The notes under the pieces: generated by a model
The model's database searches: none
The model's input: the letters and a program-made list of their open reading frames with translations, nothing else
Told to the model about the DNA's origin: nothing
Shown here: piece by piece, positions 7,641 through 13,898 of the stretch
Layout of the letters: each line of letters starts with the position of its first letter
Position numbering within the stretch: the first letter of the stretch is position 1
Made by a program: the position numbers and the translations under genes
Assembly: GCA_036675425.1 (NCBI GenBank)
Contig: JAKFFB010000256.1
Coordinates: 1 to 23,920, forward strand
From: SCTD01 sp036675425
GTDB lineage: Bacteria; Actinomycetota; Actinomycetes; Mycobacteriales; SCTD01
DNA length: 23,920 nt
Direction of reading: 5' to 3'

Positions 7641-7646
7641 AGCGTA
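7641..7646 (-). promoter_or_regulatory. Candidate -10 box (TACGCT) of the pdtaS-like gene
   Basis: On the minus strand TACGCT lies six bases before the GTG start. It sits inside the 23-bp gap to the upstream gene, giving the kinase its own leaderless transcript. Confidence 0.55.
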
Positions 7647-7657
7647 GGCAGCGGGTG

Positions 7658-7990
7658 CTAGACCGCCATGAGCAGCGGTGACACCCGGCTGCGCACCCAG
7701 GACAGGCCGTCGGGGTCGGTGCGCTCGTCGCGCCAGCCGGCCAGCGCGGCGTCGAGGTCGGACTCCCTCGGCAGCACCGCGAGGACGTGCACGTCGCTGC
7801 ACGAGCCGTCGTAGCCGTCGGCCCGGCAGGCGTAGAGCTCGCCGGTGTCGCGCAGCCAGGCCAGCCGCCAGGCGTCGTTGGAGCCCGCCACCCGCCAGGT
7901 CGCGCCGAGATCCACCTCGTCGGAGACCGCACGCCGGTGGTCGTCGGCCACGAACGCCGCCTCGTCCGGCCAGATGCCGAGATCCGTCAC
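7658..7990 (-). CDS. Hypothetical protein upstream of pdtaS
   Basis: A 110-residue soluble protein running from VTDLGIWPDEAAFVADDHRR through ATWRVAGSNDAWRLAWLRDTGELYAC to SWVRSRVSPLLMAV. It is rich in Trp, Asp and Arg, with no signal or membrane segment and no family recognised. The GTG at 7988-7990 is preceded by GGAGG with good spacing, which decides against the longer reading from 8038. Same strand as pdtaS and 23 bp before it, so the two may share transcripts. Confidence 0.65.
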   Translation of the reverse strand: MTDLGIWPDEAAFVADDHRRAVSDEVDLGATWRVAGSNDAWRLAWLRDTGELYACRADGYDGSCSDVHVLAVLPRESDLDAALAGWRDERTDPDGLSWVRSRVSPLLMAV

Positions 7991-8098
7991 GCCTGCCTCC
8001 TGGGTGCCGCTGGGTCGCCTGCCGCCGGTACGACGCACCGCGATGCCCAGAGGTTGCCCGATCGGGACGAACGGGCGGTGTCGTCCGTACGACGAGTG

Positions 8099-8127
8099 CG
8101 TGACGGTCCCCGCAGCCGGTCGTCACG
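8099..8127 (+). promoter_or_regulatory. Inverted repeat upstream of bioB
   Basis: Perfect 7-bp arms, CGTGACG and CGTCACG, flank 15 bases and end 12 bp before the CAGACT box. They overlap where a -35 would be. It does not resemble BirA or BioQ sites that I know. Candidate operator or hairpin. Confidence 0.4.
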
Positions 8128-8138
8128 GTCGGGCCTGG

Positions 8139-8144
8139 CAGACT
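8139..8144 (+). promoter_or_regulatory. Candidate -10 box (CAGACT) of bioB
   Basis: CAGACT lies eight bases before the bioB GTG. It is a CANNNT variant; the same hexamer precedes the exported protein at 23302. It suggests a leaderless bioB transcript, as no Shine-Dalgarno sequence is visible. Confidence 0.45.
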
Positions 8145-8152
8145 CTCCGCTC

Positions 8153-9157
8153 GTGACCGAGCTGATGATCGACGTCCTGGAGACCGCCCGCGAGCAGGTG
8201 CTGGAGCGGGGTGTGGGGCTCTCGCAGGAGCAGGCGCTGGCGTGCCTGGAGCTGCCCGACGAGCGGCTGCCCGAGCTGCTGCAGCTCGCGCACGAGGTGC
8301 GGATGCGGCACTGCGGCCCCGAGGTCGAGGTCGAGGGCATCATCAGCCTCAAGACCGGCGGCTGCCCCGAGGACTGCCACTTCTGCTCGCAGTCCGGGCT
8401 CTTCCCCTCCCCCGTGCGCGCGGCGTGGCTCGACATCCCCTCGCTGGTGAAGGCCGCAGTCGAGACCGCCGCGACCGGTGCCACGGAGTTCTGCATCGTC
8501 GCGGCCGTACGAGGACCGGACGAGAAGCTGATGACCCAGGTCGAGGCGGGTGTCGCGGCGATCCGCGAGGCCGTCGACATCCAGGTCGCCTGCTCGCTCG
8601 GGATGCTCACCCAGGAGCAGGTCGACCGGCTCACCGCGATCGGCGTGCACCGCTACAACCACAACCTCGAGACCGCCCGCTCGCACTTCCCGCAGGTCGT
8701 CACGACGCACACCTGGGAGGAGCGCTGGGAGACGCTGCGCATGGTCCGCGACGCCGGCATGGAGGTCTGCTGCGGCGGCATCCTCGGCATGGGCGAGACC
8801 CTCGAGCAGCGCGCGGAGTTCGCCGCGCAGCTGGCCTCGCTCGAGCCCGACGAGGTCCCGCTGAACTTCCTCAACCCGCGCCCCGGCACGCCCTTCGGGG
8901 ACCTGCCGGTGATGGACGCCAACGACGCGCTGCGCGCCATCGCGGTCTTCCGGCTCGCCCTGCCGCGCACGATCCTGCGCTTCGCCGGCGGCCGCGAGAT
9001 CACCCTCGGCGACCTGGCCAAGGACGGGATGCTCGGCGGCATCAACGCCGTCATCGTCGGCAACTACCTGACCACCCTCGGCCGGCCGGCCACCGAGGAC
9101 CTCGACATGCTGCAGGACCTGCAGATGCCCATCAAGGCCCTCTCGCAGACCCTGTAG
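8153..9157 (+). CDS. bioB: Biotin synthase (radical SAM)
   Basis: A 334-residue radical SAM enzyme that inserts sulfur into dethiobiotin to form biotin. The [4Fe-4S] motif CPEDCHFC gives C71, C75 and C78. Residues in place for the auxiliary cluster are C114 (EFCIVAAV), C147 (VACSLG), C206/C207 (VCCGG) and the Arg of RFAGGRE. The C-terminal GGINAVIVGNYLTTLGRP and LQMPIKAL are close to the mycobacterial BioB type, which needs the auxiliary protein BsaP. No bioA, bioD or bioF lies nearby. The GTG at 8153 fits the -10 box; an ATG at 8165 would trim four residues. The stop shares one base with the tag start. Confidence 0.95.
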   Translation: MTELMIDVLETAREQVLERGVGLSQEQALACLELPDERLPELLQLAHEVRMRHCGPEVEVEGIISLKTGGCPEDCHFCSQSGLFPSPVRAAWLDIPSLVKAAVETAATGATEFCIVAAVRGPDEKLMTQVEAGVAAIREAVDIQVACSLGMLTQEQVDRLTAIGVHRYNHNLETARSHFPQVVTTHTWEERWETLRMVRDAGMEVCCGGILGMGETLEQRAEFAAQLASLEPDEVPLNFLNPRPGTPFGDLPVMDANDALRAIAVFRLALPRTILRFAGGREITLGDLAKDGMLGGINAVIVGNYLTTLGRPATEDLDMLQDLQMPIKALSQTL

Positions 9158-9714
9158 TGAAGCGCTGCTTCGGGAGCGGGGACCCGGTCTACGAGCGCTA
9201 CCACGACACCGAGTGGGGCCGGCCGCAGCGCTCGGAGCAGGCGCTCTACGAGAAGATCTGCCTCGAGGGCTTCCAGGCCGGGCTCGCGTGGATCACCGTG
9301 CTGCGCAAGCGGGAGGCGCTGCGCGCGGCCTTCGCGGGCTTCGACCCCGACGCCGTCATGTCCGTCGACGTCGAGCCGCTGATGAAGGACCCCGGGCTCA
9401 TCCGCTCGGGTCCGAAGCTGCGCGCGGTCGTGCGCAACGCCGCCGCGACGATCGCGCTGCGGGAGTCCGGCGGGCTGGCCGAGCTGCTGTGGTCGCGCGC
9501 GCAGGTGCCGTCCCCGGCGTACGACCGCTGGCAGGACGTCCCGGCCTCGACCCCCGCCAGCACCCAGCTGGCCAAGGAGCTCAAGAAGGCGGGCTTCGTC
9601 TTCGTCGGACCGACAACGGTCTACTCGCTGCTGCAGGCGTGCGGGCTCGTCAACGACCACCTGCTGGGCTGCCCGGTGCGCGACGAGGTCGAGGCGCTGC
9701 GGGTCGCGGGCTGA
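9157..9714 (+). CDS. tag: DNA-3-methyladenine glycosylase I
   Basis: A 185-residue base-excision repair enzyme of the TagI family, which removes 3-methyladenine from alkylated DNA. The N-terminal CFGSGDPVYERYHDTEWG and C-terminal QACGLVNDHLLGC carry the structural zinc ligands C4, H16, H168 and C172. The ICLEGFQAGLAW segment with E37 forms the base pocket, and STSAS-like STPAST and GFVFVGPTT are also present. Length matches the E. coli enzyme (about 187). The GTG start overlaps the bioB TAG by one base, so the two are translationally coupled although they belong to unrelated pathways. Confidence 0.94.
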   Translation: MKRCFGSGDPVYERYHDTEWGRPQRSEQALYEKICLEGFQAGLAWITVLRKREALRAAFAGFDPDAVMSVDVEPLMKDPGLIRSGPKLRAVVRNAAATIALRESGGLAELLWSRAQVPSPAYDRWQDVPASTPASTQLAKELKKAGFVFVGPTTVYSLLQACGLVNDHLLGCPVRDEVEALRVAG

Positions 9715-9718
9715 GGTC

Positions 9719-10432
9719 GTGCTGATCGCCGCGGCCGTCCTGGCCGTGGTCCTCGGCGCGCTCGCGCAGTCGGTGAGCGGCATCGGCTTCGTCCTGGTCT
9801 GCGGGCCGCTGCTGGTCGCTGCGCTCGGGCCTGCCGACGGCGTGCGCCTCGCGGTGCTGCTGTCGCTGCTGCTCAACGTCGCCCTGCTGACGCGGCTGTG
9901 GCGGCTGGTCGACGTCCCCCGGACGCTCCAGCTGCTCGTGCCGGGCGTCCTCGCCACCCCGCTGCTCGCGGTGGGGATCCGCTCGGTGCCCGCCCGCCCG
10001 GCTGCGGCACTCGCGGGCGGCGTGGTCCTCGCGGGCGTCGCGGTGCTCGCGAGCGGCCTGCGCTGGGAGGCGGCCCGCGGCCCGGGGGGTGCCGCTGCGG
10101 CAGGGGTGCTCGGCGCGGCCGGCAACGTCGTCGCCGGGGTGGCCGGGCCGGTGACGGCGCTCTGGGCCGCCAACGCCGAGTGGCGGGCGGAGGTCGCCCG
10201 GGCCAGCCTGCAGGCCGTGTTCCTCGGCCTGAACTGCGTCGCCCTGCCCGCGCTCGGGCTGCCCGACGTCAGCGGGCGGCTGCTGCTGGCCTGCCTGGTC
10301 GGGATGGTCACCGGCAGCCTGCTGGGCATCCCGCTGGCGCACCGGGTGGGCGAGCAGGGCGCGCGCCGCACGACGCTCGGGCTGGCGGCCGCCGGGGGGG
10401 TGGCCGTGCTGGTCCGTGCCGCCGTCGGCTAG
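9719..10432 (+). CDS. TauE/SafE-type sulfite exporter family membrane protein
   Basis: A 237-residue, highly hydrophobic protein with about seven or eight transmembrane segments. The N-terminal segment AQSVSGIGFVLVCGPLLVAALGP is the signature of the TauE/SafE (DUF81) family of anion exporters. A second repeat-like half follows (GAAGNVVAGVAGPVTALWAAN). Substrates in the family include sulfite and organosulfonates; the one here is unknown. The GTG at 9719 lies four bases after the tag stop, so bioB-tag-tauE is probably one operon. The TAG stop shares the CTAG tetranucleotide with the stop of the convergent microprotein. Confidence 0.85.
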   Translation: MLIAAAVLAVVLGALAQSVSGIGFVLVCGPLLVAALGPADGVRLAVLLSLLLNVALLTRLWRLVDVPRTLQLLVPGVLATPLLAVGIRSVPARPAAALAGGVVLAGVAVLASGLRWEAARGPGGAAAAGVLGAAGNVVAGVAGPVTALWAANAEWRAEVARASLQAVFLGLNCVALPALGLPDVSGRLLLACLVGMVTGSLLGIPLAHRVGEQGARRTTLGLAAAGGVAVLVRAAVG

Positions 10433-10527
10433 AAGACGCCGAGCAGGAAGAGCAGGAGCAGCGTCACGCCGAGCGACAGCAGCAGGCTCGGCAGGCAGCC
10501 CAGGCGGTTCGAGAAGAAGAGGAACAT
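10429..10527 (-). CDS. 32-residue membrane microprotein
   Basis: An ATG at 10525-10527 on the minus strand opens a 33-codon frame: MFLFFSNRLGCLPSLLLS, then LGVTLLLLFLLGVF, then TAG. It has a short polar start with NRLGCLPSLL and a single strongly hydrophobic helix. Very similar tiny proteins starting MFLFFSNRLGC are widespread in actinobacteria with no known role (from memory). Its stop overlaps the exporter's stop through CTAG. Codon use is purely high-GC, as expected for a real gene. The ribosome binding site is weak. Confidence 0.6.
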   Translation of the reverse strand: MFLFFSNRLGCLPSLLLSLGVTLLLLFLLGVF

Positions 10528-10570
10528 GCCTGCTCGATGCCCCCGCCGCATCGGCCCACTCGGGATCCGC

Positions 10571-10576
10571 GACGAT
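10571..10576 (+). promoter_or_regulatory. Candidate -10 box (GACGAT) of the GNAT-BsaP gene
   Basis: GACGAT lies exactly six bases before the GTG at 10583 and differs from TANNNT at the first base only. It helps choose this start over the ATG at 10526. Confidence 0.35.
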
Positions 10577-10582
10577 CGTCGC

Positions 10583-11245
10583 GTGCCGTCGCTCACCATC
10601 GCTCCCGCCCGACCGGACCAGCTCGACGCCGTGGGCGAGCTGACCGTCGCCGTCTACCGCGGGGACGGCTTCAGCCCGGAGGAGTACGAGCCGCAGCTCC
10701 GGGCCGCGGCCTCCCGTGCCGCGTCCGCAACGGTGCTGGTCGCGGAGCTCGACGGCGGGGTGGTCGGCGCGGTCACCGTCGCGACGCGCGGGGGCGAGTG
10801 GGCCGAGCAGGCGGTTCCCGGCGAGGCCGTGATCCGGATGCTCGTGGTCGACCCGGCCGCACGCGGCACGGGCACCGGCGAGGCCCTGGTGCGGGCCTGC
10901 CTCGAGGCAGCCCGCGCCGACGGCTGCACCGTCGTACGCCTGTCCTCGCAGCCGGAGATGACGACCGCGCACCGCATCTACGAGCGGGTCGGGTTCGTCC
11001 GGACGCCGAGCTTCGACTGGTACCCGATCCCGGGACTGCTGCTGCTGGCGTACGCGCTGCCGCTCGCCCCGTGGTGCGGGCACTGCGGCGAGGAGCTCAC
11101 GCCCGGGGGGCACGCCGCGTGCCGGCGGATGGCCGTGCTGGACCCGCCGCGCTACTGCCCGGACTGCCGGCGCCGGATGGTGGTGCAGGTGACGCCCACG
11201 GGCTGGTCGGCCCGCTGCGTCGAGCACGGGACCCGTACGTCGTAG
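10583..11245 (+). CDS. GNAT acetyltransferase fused to a BsaP-like biotin synthase auxiliary domain
   Basis: A 220-residue two-domain protein. Residues 1-150 are a GNAT fold: the motif A strand-loop IRMLVVDPAARGTGTGEALV (84-103) holds the acetyl-CoA pyrophosphate loop, followed by AHRIYERVGF (129-138). Residues 160-220 form a compact Cys-rich module: WCGHC (C165, C168), GGHAAC (C180), LDPPRYCPDC (C192, C195), RRRMVVQVTPTGWSARC (C212) and EHG. This closely matches BsaP (Rv1590-type), the actinobacterial protein needed by BioB, normally a stand-alone protein of about 80 residues. bioB lies 1.4 kb upstream on the same strand. The GTG at 10583 is preferred over the ATG at 10526 because it starts right at the first GNAT strand. 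The acetyl acceptor is unknown. Confidence 0.85.
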   Translation: MPSLTIAPARPDQLDAVGELTVAVYRGDGFSPEEYEPQLRAAASRAASATVLVAELDGGVVGAVTVATRGGEWAEQAVPGEAVIRMLVVDPAARGTGTGEALVRACLEAARADGCTVVRLSSQPEMTTAHRIYERVGFVRTPSFDWYPIPGLLLLAYALPLAPWCGHCGEELTPGGHAACRRMAVLDPPRYCPDCRRRMVVQVTPTGWSARCVEHGTRTS

Positions 11246-11290
11246 CGTCCTGCTCAGAGGAGCGCCTGGCAGCGCAGCGCCGCAGGACGC
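11245..11290 (+). terminator. Convergent hairpin terminator
   Basis: Arms GCGTCCTGC and GCAGGACGC pair perfectly across 28 bases, with further GCGC pairing inside the loop. It fills the gap between the convergent GNAT-BsaP and pilT stops and could act on both strands. No U-tract follows, as is common in actinobacteria. Confidence 0.5.
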
Positions 11291-11296
11291 AAGGTC

Positions 11297-12376
11297 TCAG
11301 GCGACCAGGCCGAGGCGGCGCAGCTCGACGGTGAGGTCGTGCGGGCTGGTGGACGCCGCCAGCGCGGCCTCCATCGTGATGACGCCGTCGCGGATGAACG
11401 ACACCAGGTGCTGGTCGAAGGTCTGCATCCCGTAGTAGGTGCCCTCGGCGATCAGCTGCGGGATGGTCGAGGTCTTGTCCGGGTCGGCGATCGCGTCGGC
11501 GATGCGGCCGGTGTTGACGGCGATCTCCATGACCACGCAGCGGCCCTCGCCGTCGGCGCGGGGCACCAGGCGCTGGCAGATGATCCCGCGCAGCGAGCCG
11601 GCCAGCGCGAGCCGCACCTGCTTCTGCTCGTGCGGCGGGAAGAAGTCGATGACGCGGTTGATGGTCTCGGCGGCGTCGGTGGTGTGCAGCGTCGACATGA
11701 CGAAGTGACCGGTCTCGGCGGCGGCGAGGCCCGCCTTCACCGTCTCGTGGTCGCGCATCTCGCCGACGAGGATGACGTCGGGGTCCTGGCGCATCGCCGC
11801 GCGCATGGCGGTGACGAAGTCCTCGGTGTCGACCCGGACCTCGCGCTGGTTGACCATCGCCATCTTGTCGAAGTGCAGCACCTCGATCGGGTCCTCGATC
11901 GTGACGACGTGCACCTCCTTGTTGGCGTTGATGTGGTCGATCATCCCGGCGAGCGTGGTGGTCTTGCCGGAGCCGGTCGGGCCGGTGACCAGCACCAGGC
12001 CGCGGGGCTCCATCGCCAGCGAGGCGAGCACGGGCGGCAGGCCCAGCTCGGTCAGCGGGATGGCGCCGACGCTCACGCGACGGAAGACCAGGCCGCACGA
12101 GCCGCGCGAGCGGAAGGCGTTGACGCGGAAGCGCCCGACGCCGCTCAGCGAGTAGGCGAAGTCCGCCTCGTTGCTCTTGTGGAACTCCTCGACCAGGTCC
12201 TCGCGGAGCACCTCGCCGACCATCTGCTCGGTGTCCCCGGCGGTGAGGTCGCGGGTCTGGAGCTTGCGCAGCTTGCCGTCGATGCGCACCCGGGGCGGCG
12301 AGCCGACCTTGCAGTGCAGGTCGGAACCGCCGCACTCGACCAGCGCGCGGAGGAAGGGCTCGATGGAGGACGTCAC
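11297..12376 (-). CDS. pilT: Type IV pilus retraction-type ATPase (PilT family)
   Basis: A 359-residue GspE/PilT-family ATPase. The N-terminal domain reads SDLHCKVGSPPRVRIDG. Walker A is GPTGSGKTT at 132-140, the Asp box VVTIEDPIEVLH follows, Walker B is VILVGEMRD at 201-209, and the His box is STLHTTDA at 228-235. MQTFDQHLVSF near the C-terminus is typical of PilT. The C-terminal AIRNLIRE retraction motif of classical PilT is only loosely matched by TIPQLIAEG. PilT hexamers power depolymerisation of type IV pili, but no pilin, PilB, PilC or PilM gene is in the window. GTG start with AGAGGA upstream. It follows the biotinyl protein gene by 44 bp on the same strand. Confidence 0.9.
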   Translation of the reverse strand: MTSSIEPFLRALVECGGSDLHCKVGSPPRVRIDGKLRKLQTRDLTAGDTEQMVGEVLREDLVEEFHKSNEADFAYSLSGVGRFRVNAFRSRGSCGLVFRRVSVGAIPLTELGLPPVLASLAMEPRGLVLVTGPTGSGKTTTLAGMIDHINANKEVHVVTIEDPIEVLHFDKMAMVNQREVRVDTEDFVTAMRAAMRQDPDVILVGEMRDHETVKAGLAAAETGHFVMSTLHTTDAAETINRVIDFFPPHEQKQVRLALAGSLRGIICQRLVPRADGEGRCVVMEIAVNTGRIADAIADPDKTSTIPQLIAEGTYYGMQTFDQHLVSFIRDGVITMEAALAASTSPHDLTVELRRLGLVA

Positions 12377-12420
12377 GGAGTCCTCTTCGGCGGAAACGGG
12401 CGGGGGCTGTAGCCCGCTGA

Positions 12421-12639
12421 TCAGTCCTGCTGCAGCACGGCCAGGACGTCGCCCTCCTGCACCAGCGCCCCCTCGGCGACCGGCAGGGACACGACCCGTC
12501 CGGAGGCCTCGGCGAGCACCGGGATCTCCATCTTCATCGACTCGAGGACCACCAGCACGTCGTCCGGGCCGACCGAGTCGCCCTCGCGCGCGACGACCTT
12601 CCAGACGGTGGCGGCCATCTCGGCGCGGATCGTGGACAC
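12421..12639 (-). CDS. Biotinyl/lipoyl attachment carrier protein (TB7.3-like)
   Basis: A 72-residue stand-alone biotinyl domain. The attachment motif ESMKMEIPV places the modified Lys between two Met, the biotin signature. A flattened beta-barrel surrounds it, ending VAEGALVQEGDVLAVLQQ. It matches mycobacterial TB7.3 (Rv3221c) in length and sequence; such proteins act as, or resemble, the biotin carboxyl carrier part of acyl-CoA carboxylases. The GTG at 12637-12639 (VSTIRAEM) is supported by TAGGGT seven bases upstream. A longer frame from 12696 would run across the dehydrogenase operator and is rejected. Its nearness to bioB and the BsaP-like fusion is suggestive. Confidence 0.88.
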   Translation of the reverse strand: MSTIRAEMAATVWKVVAREGDSVGPDDVLVVLESMKMEIPVLAEASGRVVSLPVAEGALVQEGDVLAVLQQD

Positions 12640-12646
12640 GGCCAGG

Positions 12647-12652
12647 ACCCTA
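12647..12652 (-). promoter_or_regulatory. Candidate -10 box (TAGGGT) of the biotinyl protein gene
   Basis: TAGGGT on the minus strand lies seven bases before the GTG, again giving a leaderless transcript. Confidence 0.55.
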
Positions 12653-12674
12653 GCGGGACGGCCCCCCTCTCCGT

Positions 12675-12680
12675 TACTGT
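12675..12680 (+). promoter_or_regulatory. Candidate -10 box (TACTGT) of the acyl-CoA dehydrogenase operon
   Basis: TACTGT fits TANNNT and would start transcription around 12687, at the edge of the operator at 12689-12702. A repressor bound there would block initiation or early elongation. Confidence 0.5.
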
Positions 12681-12688
12681 CGCCGAAC

Positions 12689-12702
12689 AAGAACACGTTC
12701 TA
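12689..12702 (+). promoter_or_regulatory. KstR-type operator
   Basis: AAGAACACGTTCTA, read on the other strand as TAGAACGTGTTCTT, matches the KstR consensus TNNAACNNGTTNNA at all but one outer base. KstR is the TetR-family repressor of sterol side-chain and ring catabolism genes in mycobacteria and relatives. The site overlaps the expected transcription start of the dehydrogenase pair, whose products resemble known KstR-controlled enzymes. No KstR gene is in the window. Confidence 0.7.
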
Positions 12703-12716
12703 GTTCAGGAGCCGGC

Positions 12717-13892
12717 ATGCACCTCGCCCACACGGACGAGCAGGAGCAGCTCCGCCGCGACCTGCGCGACTACTACGCCAAGCTGCTCGACCCCGACACC
12801 CGGGAGCGGCTGGCGGACCACGCGACGTACGACGCGACCATGCGTGGCGTCGTCAAGCAGATGGCGGCGGACGGCTGGCTGGGGATCGGCTGGCCGACCG
12901 AGTGGGGCGGCCAGGGCCGCGGGCACATGGACCAGTGGATCTTCTTCGACGAGTCGATGCGCGCGGGCGCGCCCGTCCCGATGCTCACCATCAACACGGT
13001 CGGCCCGACCCTGATGCAGCACGGCACGCAGGAGCAGAAGGAGCGCTTCCTGCCGGCCATCCTGCGCGGCGAGATCCACTTCTGCATCGGCTACAGCGAG
13101 GCCGACGCCGGCACGGACCTGGCCGCGCTGGCCACCCGCGGCGTGGTCGACGGCGACGAGCTGGTCATCAACGGCACCAAGCTCTGGACCTCCTACGGCG
13201 ACACCGCCGACTACTGCTGGCTGGCCGTCCGCACCGACCCCGAGGTGAAGAAGCACCGTGGGCTGTCGATCGTCGTCGTCCCGATGGACACCCCCGGCAT
13301 CACGCCGCGGCCGCTGGACCTCGTGGGCGAGCACCCGATCTGCGAGGTGCACTACGAGGACGTCCGCGTCCCGCTGGACAACGTCATCGGCGGGCTGAAC
13401 CAGGGCTGGCAGCTCATCACCGGCCAGCTCAACCACGAGCGGGTCACGCTGTGCACCCCCGGCATGGTCGACAAGGCTCTGACCGAGGTGCGCCGGTGGG
13501 CGCAGGAGACCCGGCTGCCCGACGGCCGTCGGGTGATCGACCAGGAGTGGGTGCAGCTCAACCTGGCCAGGGTCCACGCCGGCTTCGAGTTCCTCCGGCT
13601 GCAGAACTGGAAGGTCGCCTGGGACGCCGAGCGCGGCGTGCTCGCCGTCGAGGACGCCAGCACCACCAAGGTCTTCGGCACCGAGCACAACCTCGACGCC
13701 TGTCGGCTGCTGATGGAGGTGGTCGGACCGTCGGCCTACCTCAAGAAGGGCTCTCCCGGCGCGGTCCTGGCCGCCCGGCTCGAGCAGATGTACCGCTCCC
13801 TGGTGATCCTCACCTTCGGCGGCGGCGTCAACGAGGTCCAGCGCGACCTCATCACCGTCTTCGGGCTCGGCATGCCCATGGCCAAGAGGTAG
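12717..13892 (+). CDS. Acyl-CoA dehydrogenase, FadE29/ChsE2-like subunit
   Basis: A 391-residue FAD-dependent acyl-CoA dehydrogenase. The N-terminal helical domain includes GWPTEWGGQG. The middle beta domain has IGYSEADAGTDLAAL, and WTSYGDTADYCWLAVRTD follows. The C-terminal domain ends with VITFGGGVNEV-type ILTFGGGVNEVQRDLI. It resembles mycobacterial FadE29 (ChsE2), half of the alpha2beta2 enzyme that dehydrogenates the three-carbon steroid side chain. E241 in QLNHERVTL sits where the catalytic base lies in this family. AGGAG precedes the ATG by five bases. The KstR-type site and the partner gene 6 bp downstream support a steroid-type substrate, but this is inferred. Confidence 0.88.
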   Translation: MHLAHTDEQEQLRRDLRDYYAKLLDPDTRERLADHATYDATMRGVVKQMAADGWLGIGWPTEWGGQGRGHMDQWIFFDESMRAGAPVPMLTINTVGPTLMQHGTQEQKERFLPAILRGEIHFCIGYSEADAGTDLAALATRGVVDGDELVINGTKLWTSYGDTADYCWLAVRTDPEVKKHRGLSIVVVPMDTPGITPRPLDLVGEHPICEVHYEDVRVPLDNVIGGLNQGWQLITGQLNHERVTLCTPGMVDKALTEVRRWAQETRLPDGRRVIDQEWVQLNLARVHAGFEFLRLQNWKVAWDAERGVLAVEDASTTKVFGTEHNLDACRLLMEVVGPSAYLKKGSPGAVLAARLEQMYRSLVILTFGGGVNEVQRDLITVFGLGMPMAKR

Positions 13893-13898
13893 GGACCG

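Noticed and set aside
10526..10582. ATG at 10526 as start of the GNAT-BsaP protein
   Set aside because: It adds 19 residues of non-conserved Arg/Pro sequence overlapping the microprotein start, while the GTG at 10583 begins at the first GNAT strand.
9650..11227. Minus-strand frame of 525 codons opposite tauE and the GNAT-BsaP gene
   Set aside because: Low-complexity His/Arg/Gly shadow; the plus-strand genes have clear families.
12402..12417. GC-rich inverted repeat GGGCT-GT-AGCCC between the biotinyl and pilT genes
   Set aside because: The two-base loop is too tight for a stable hairpin and the genes are co-directional 44 bp apart; not called as a terminator.
12640..12696. N-terminal extension of the biotinyl protein (MFLFGDSNG...)
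   Set aside because: It crosses the KstR-type site and the -10 boxes; the shorter GTG start agrees with TB7.3 length and has its own TAGGGT box.
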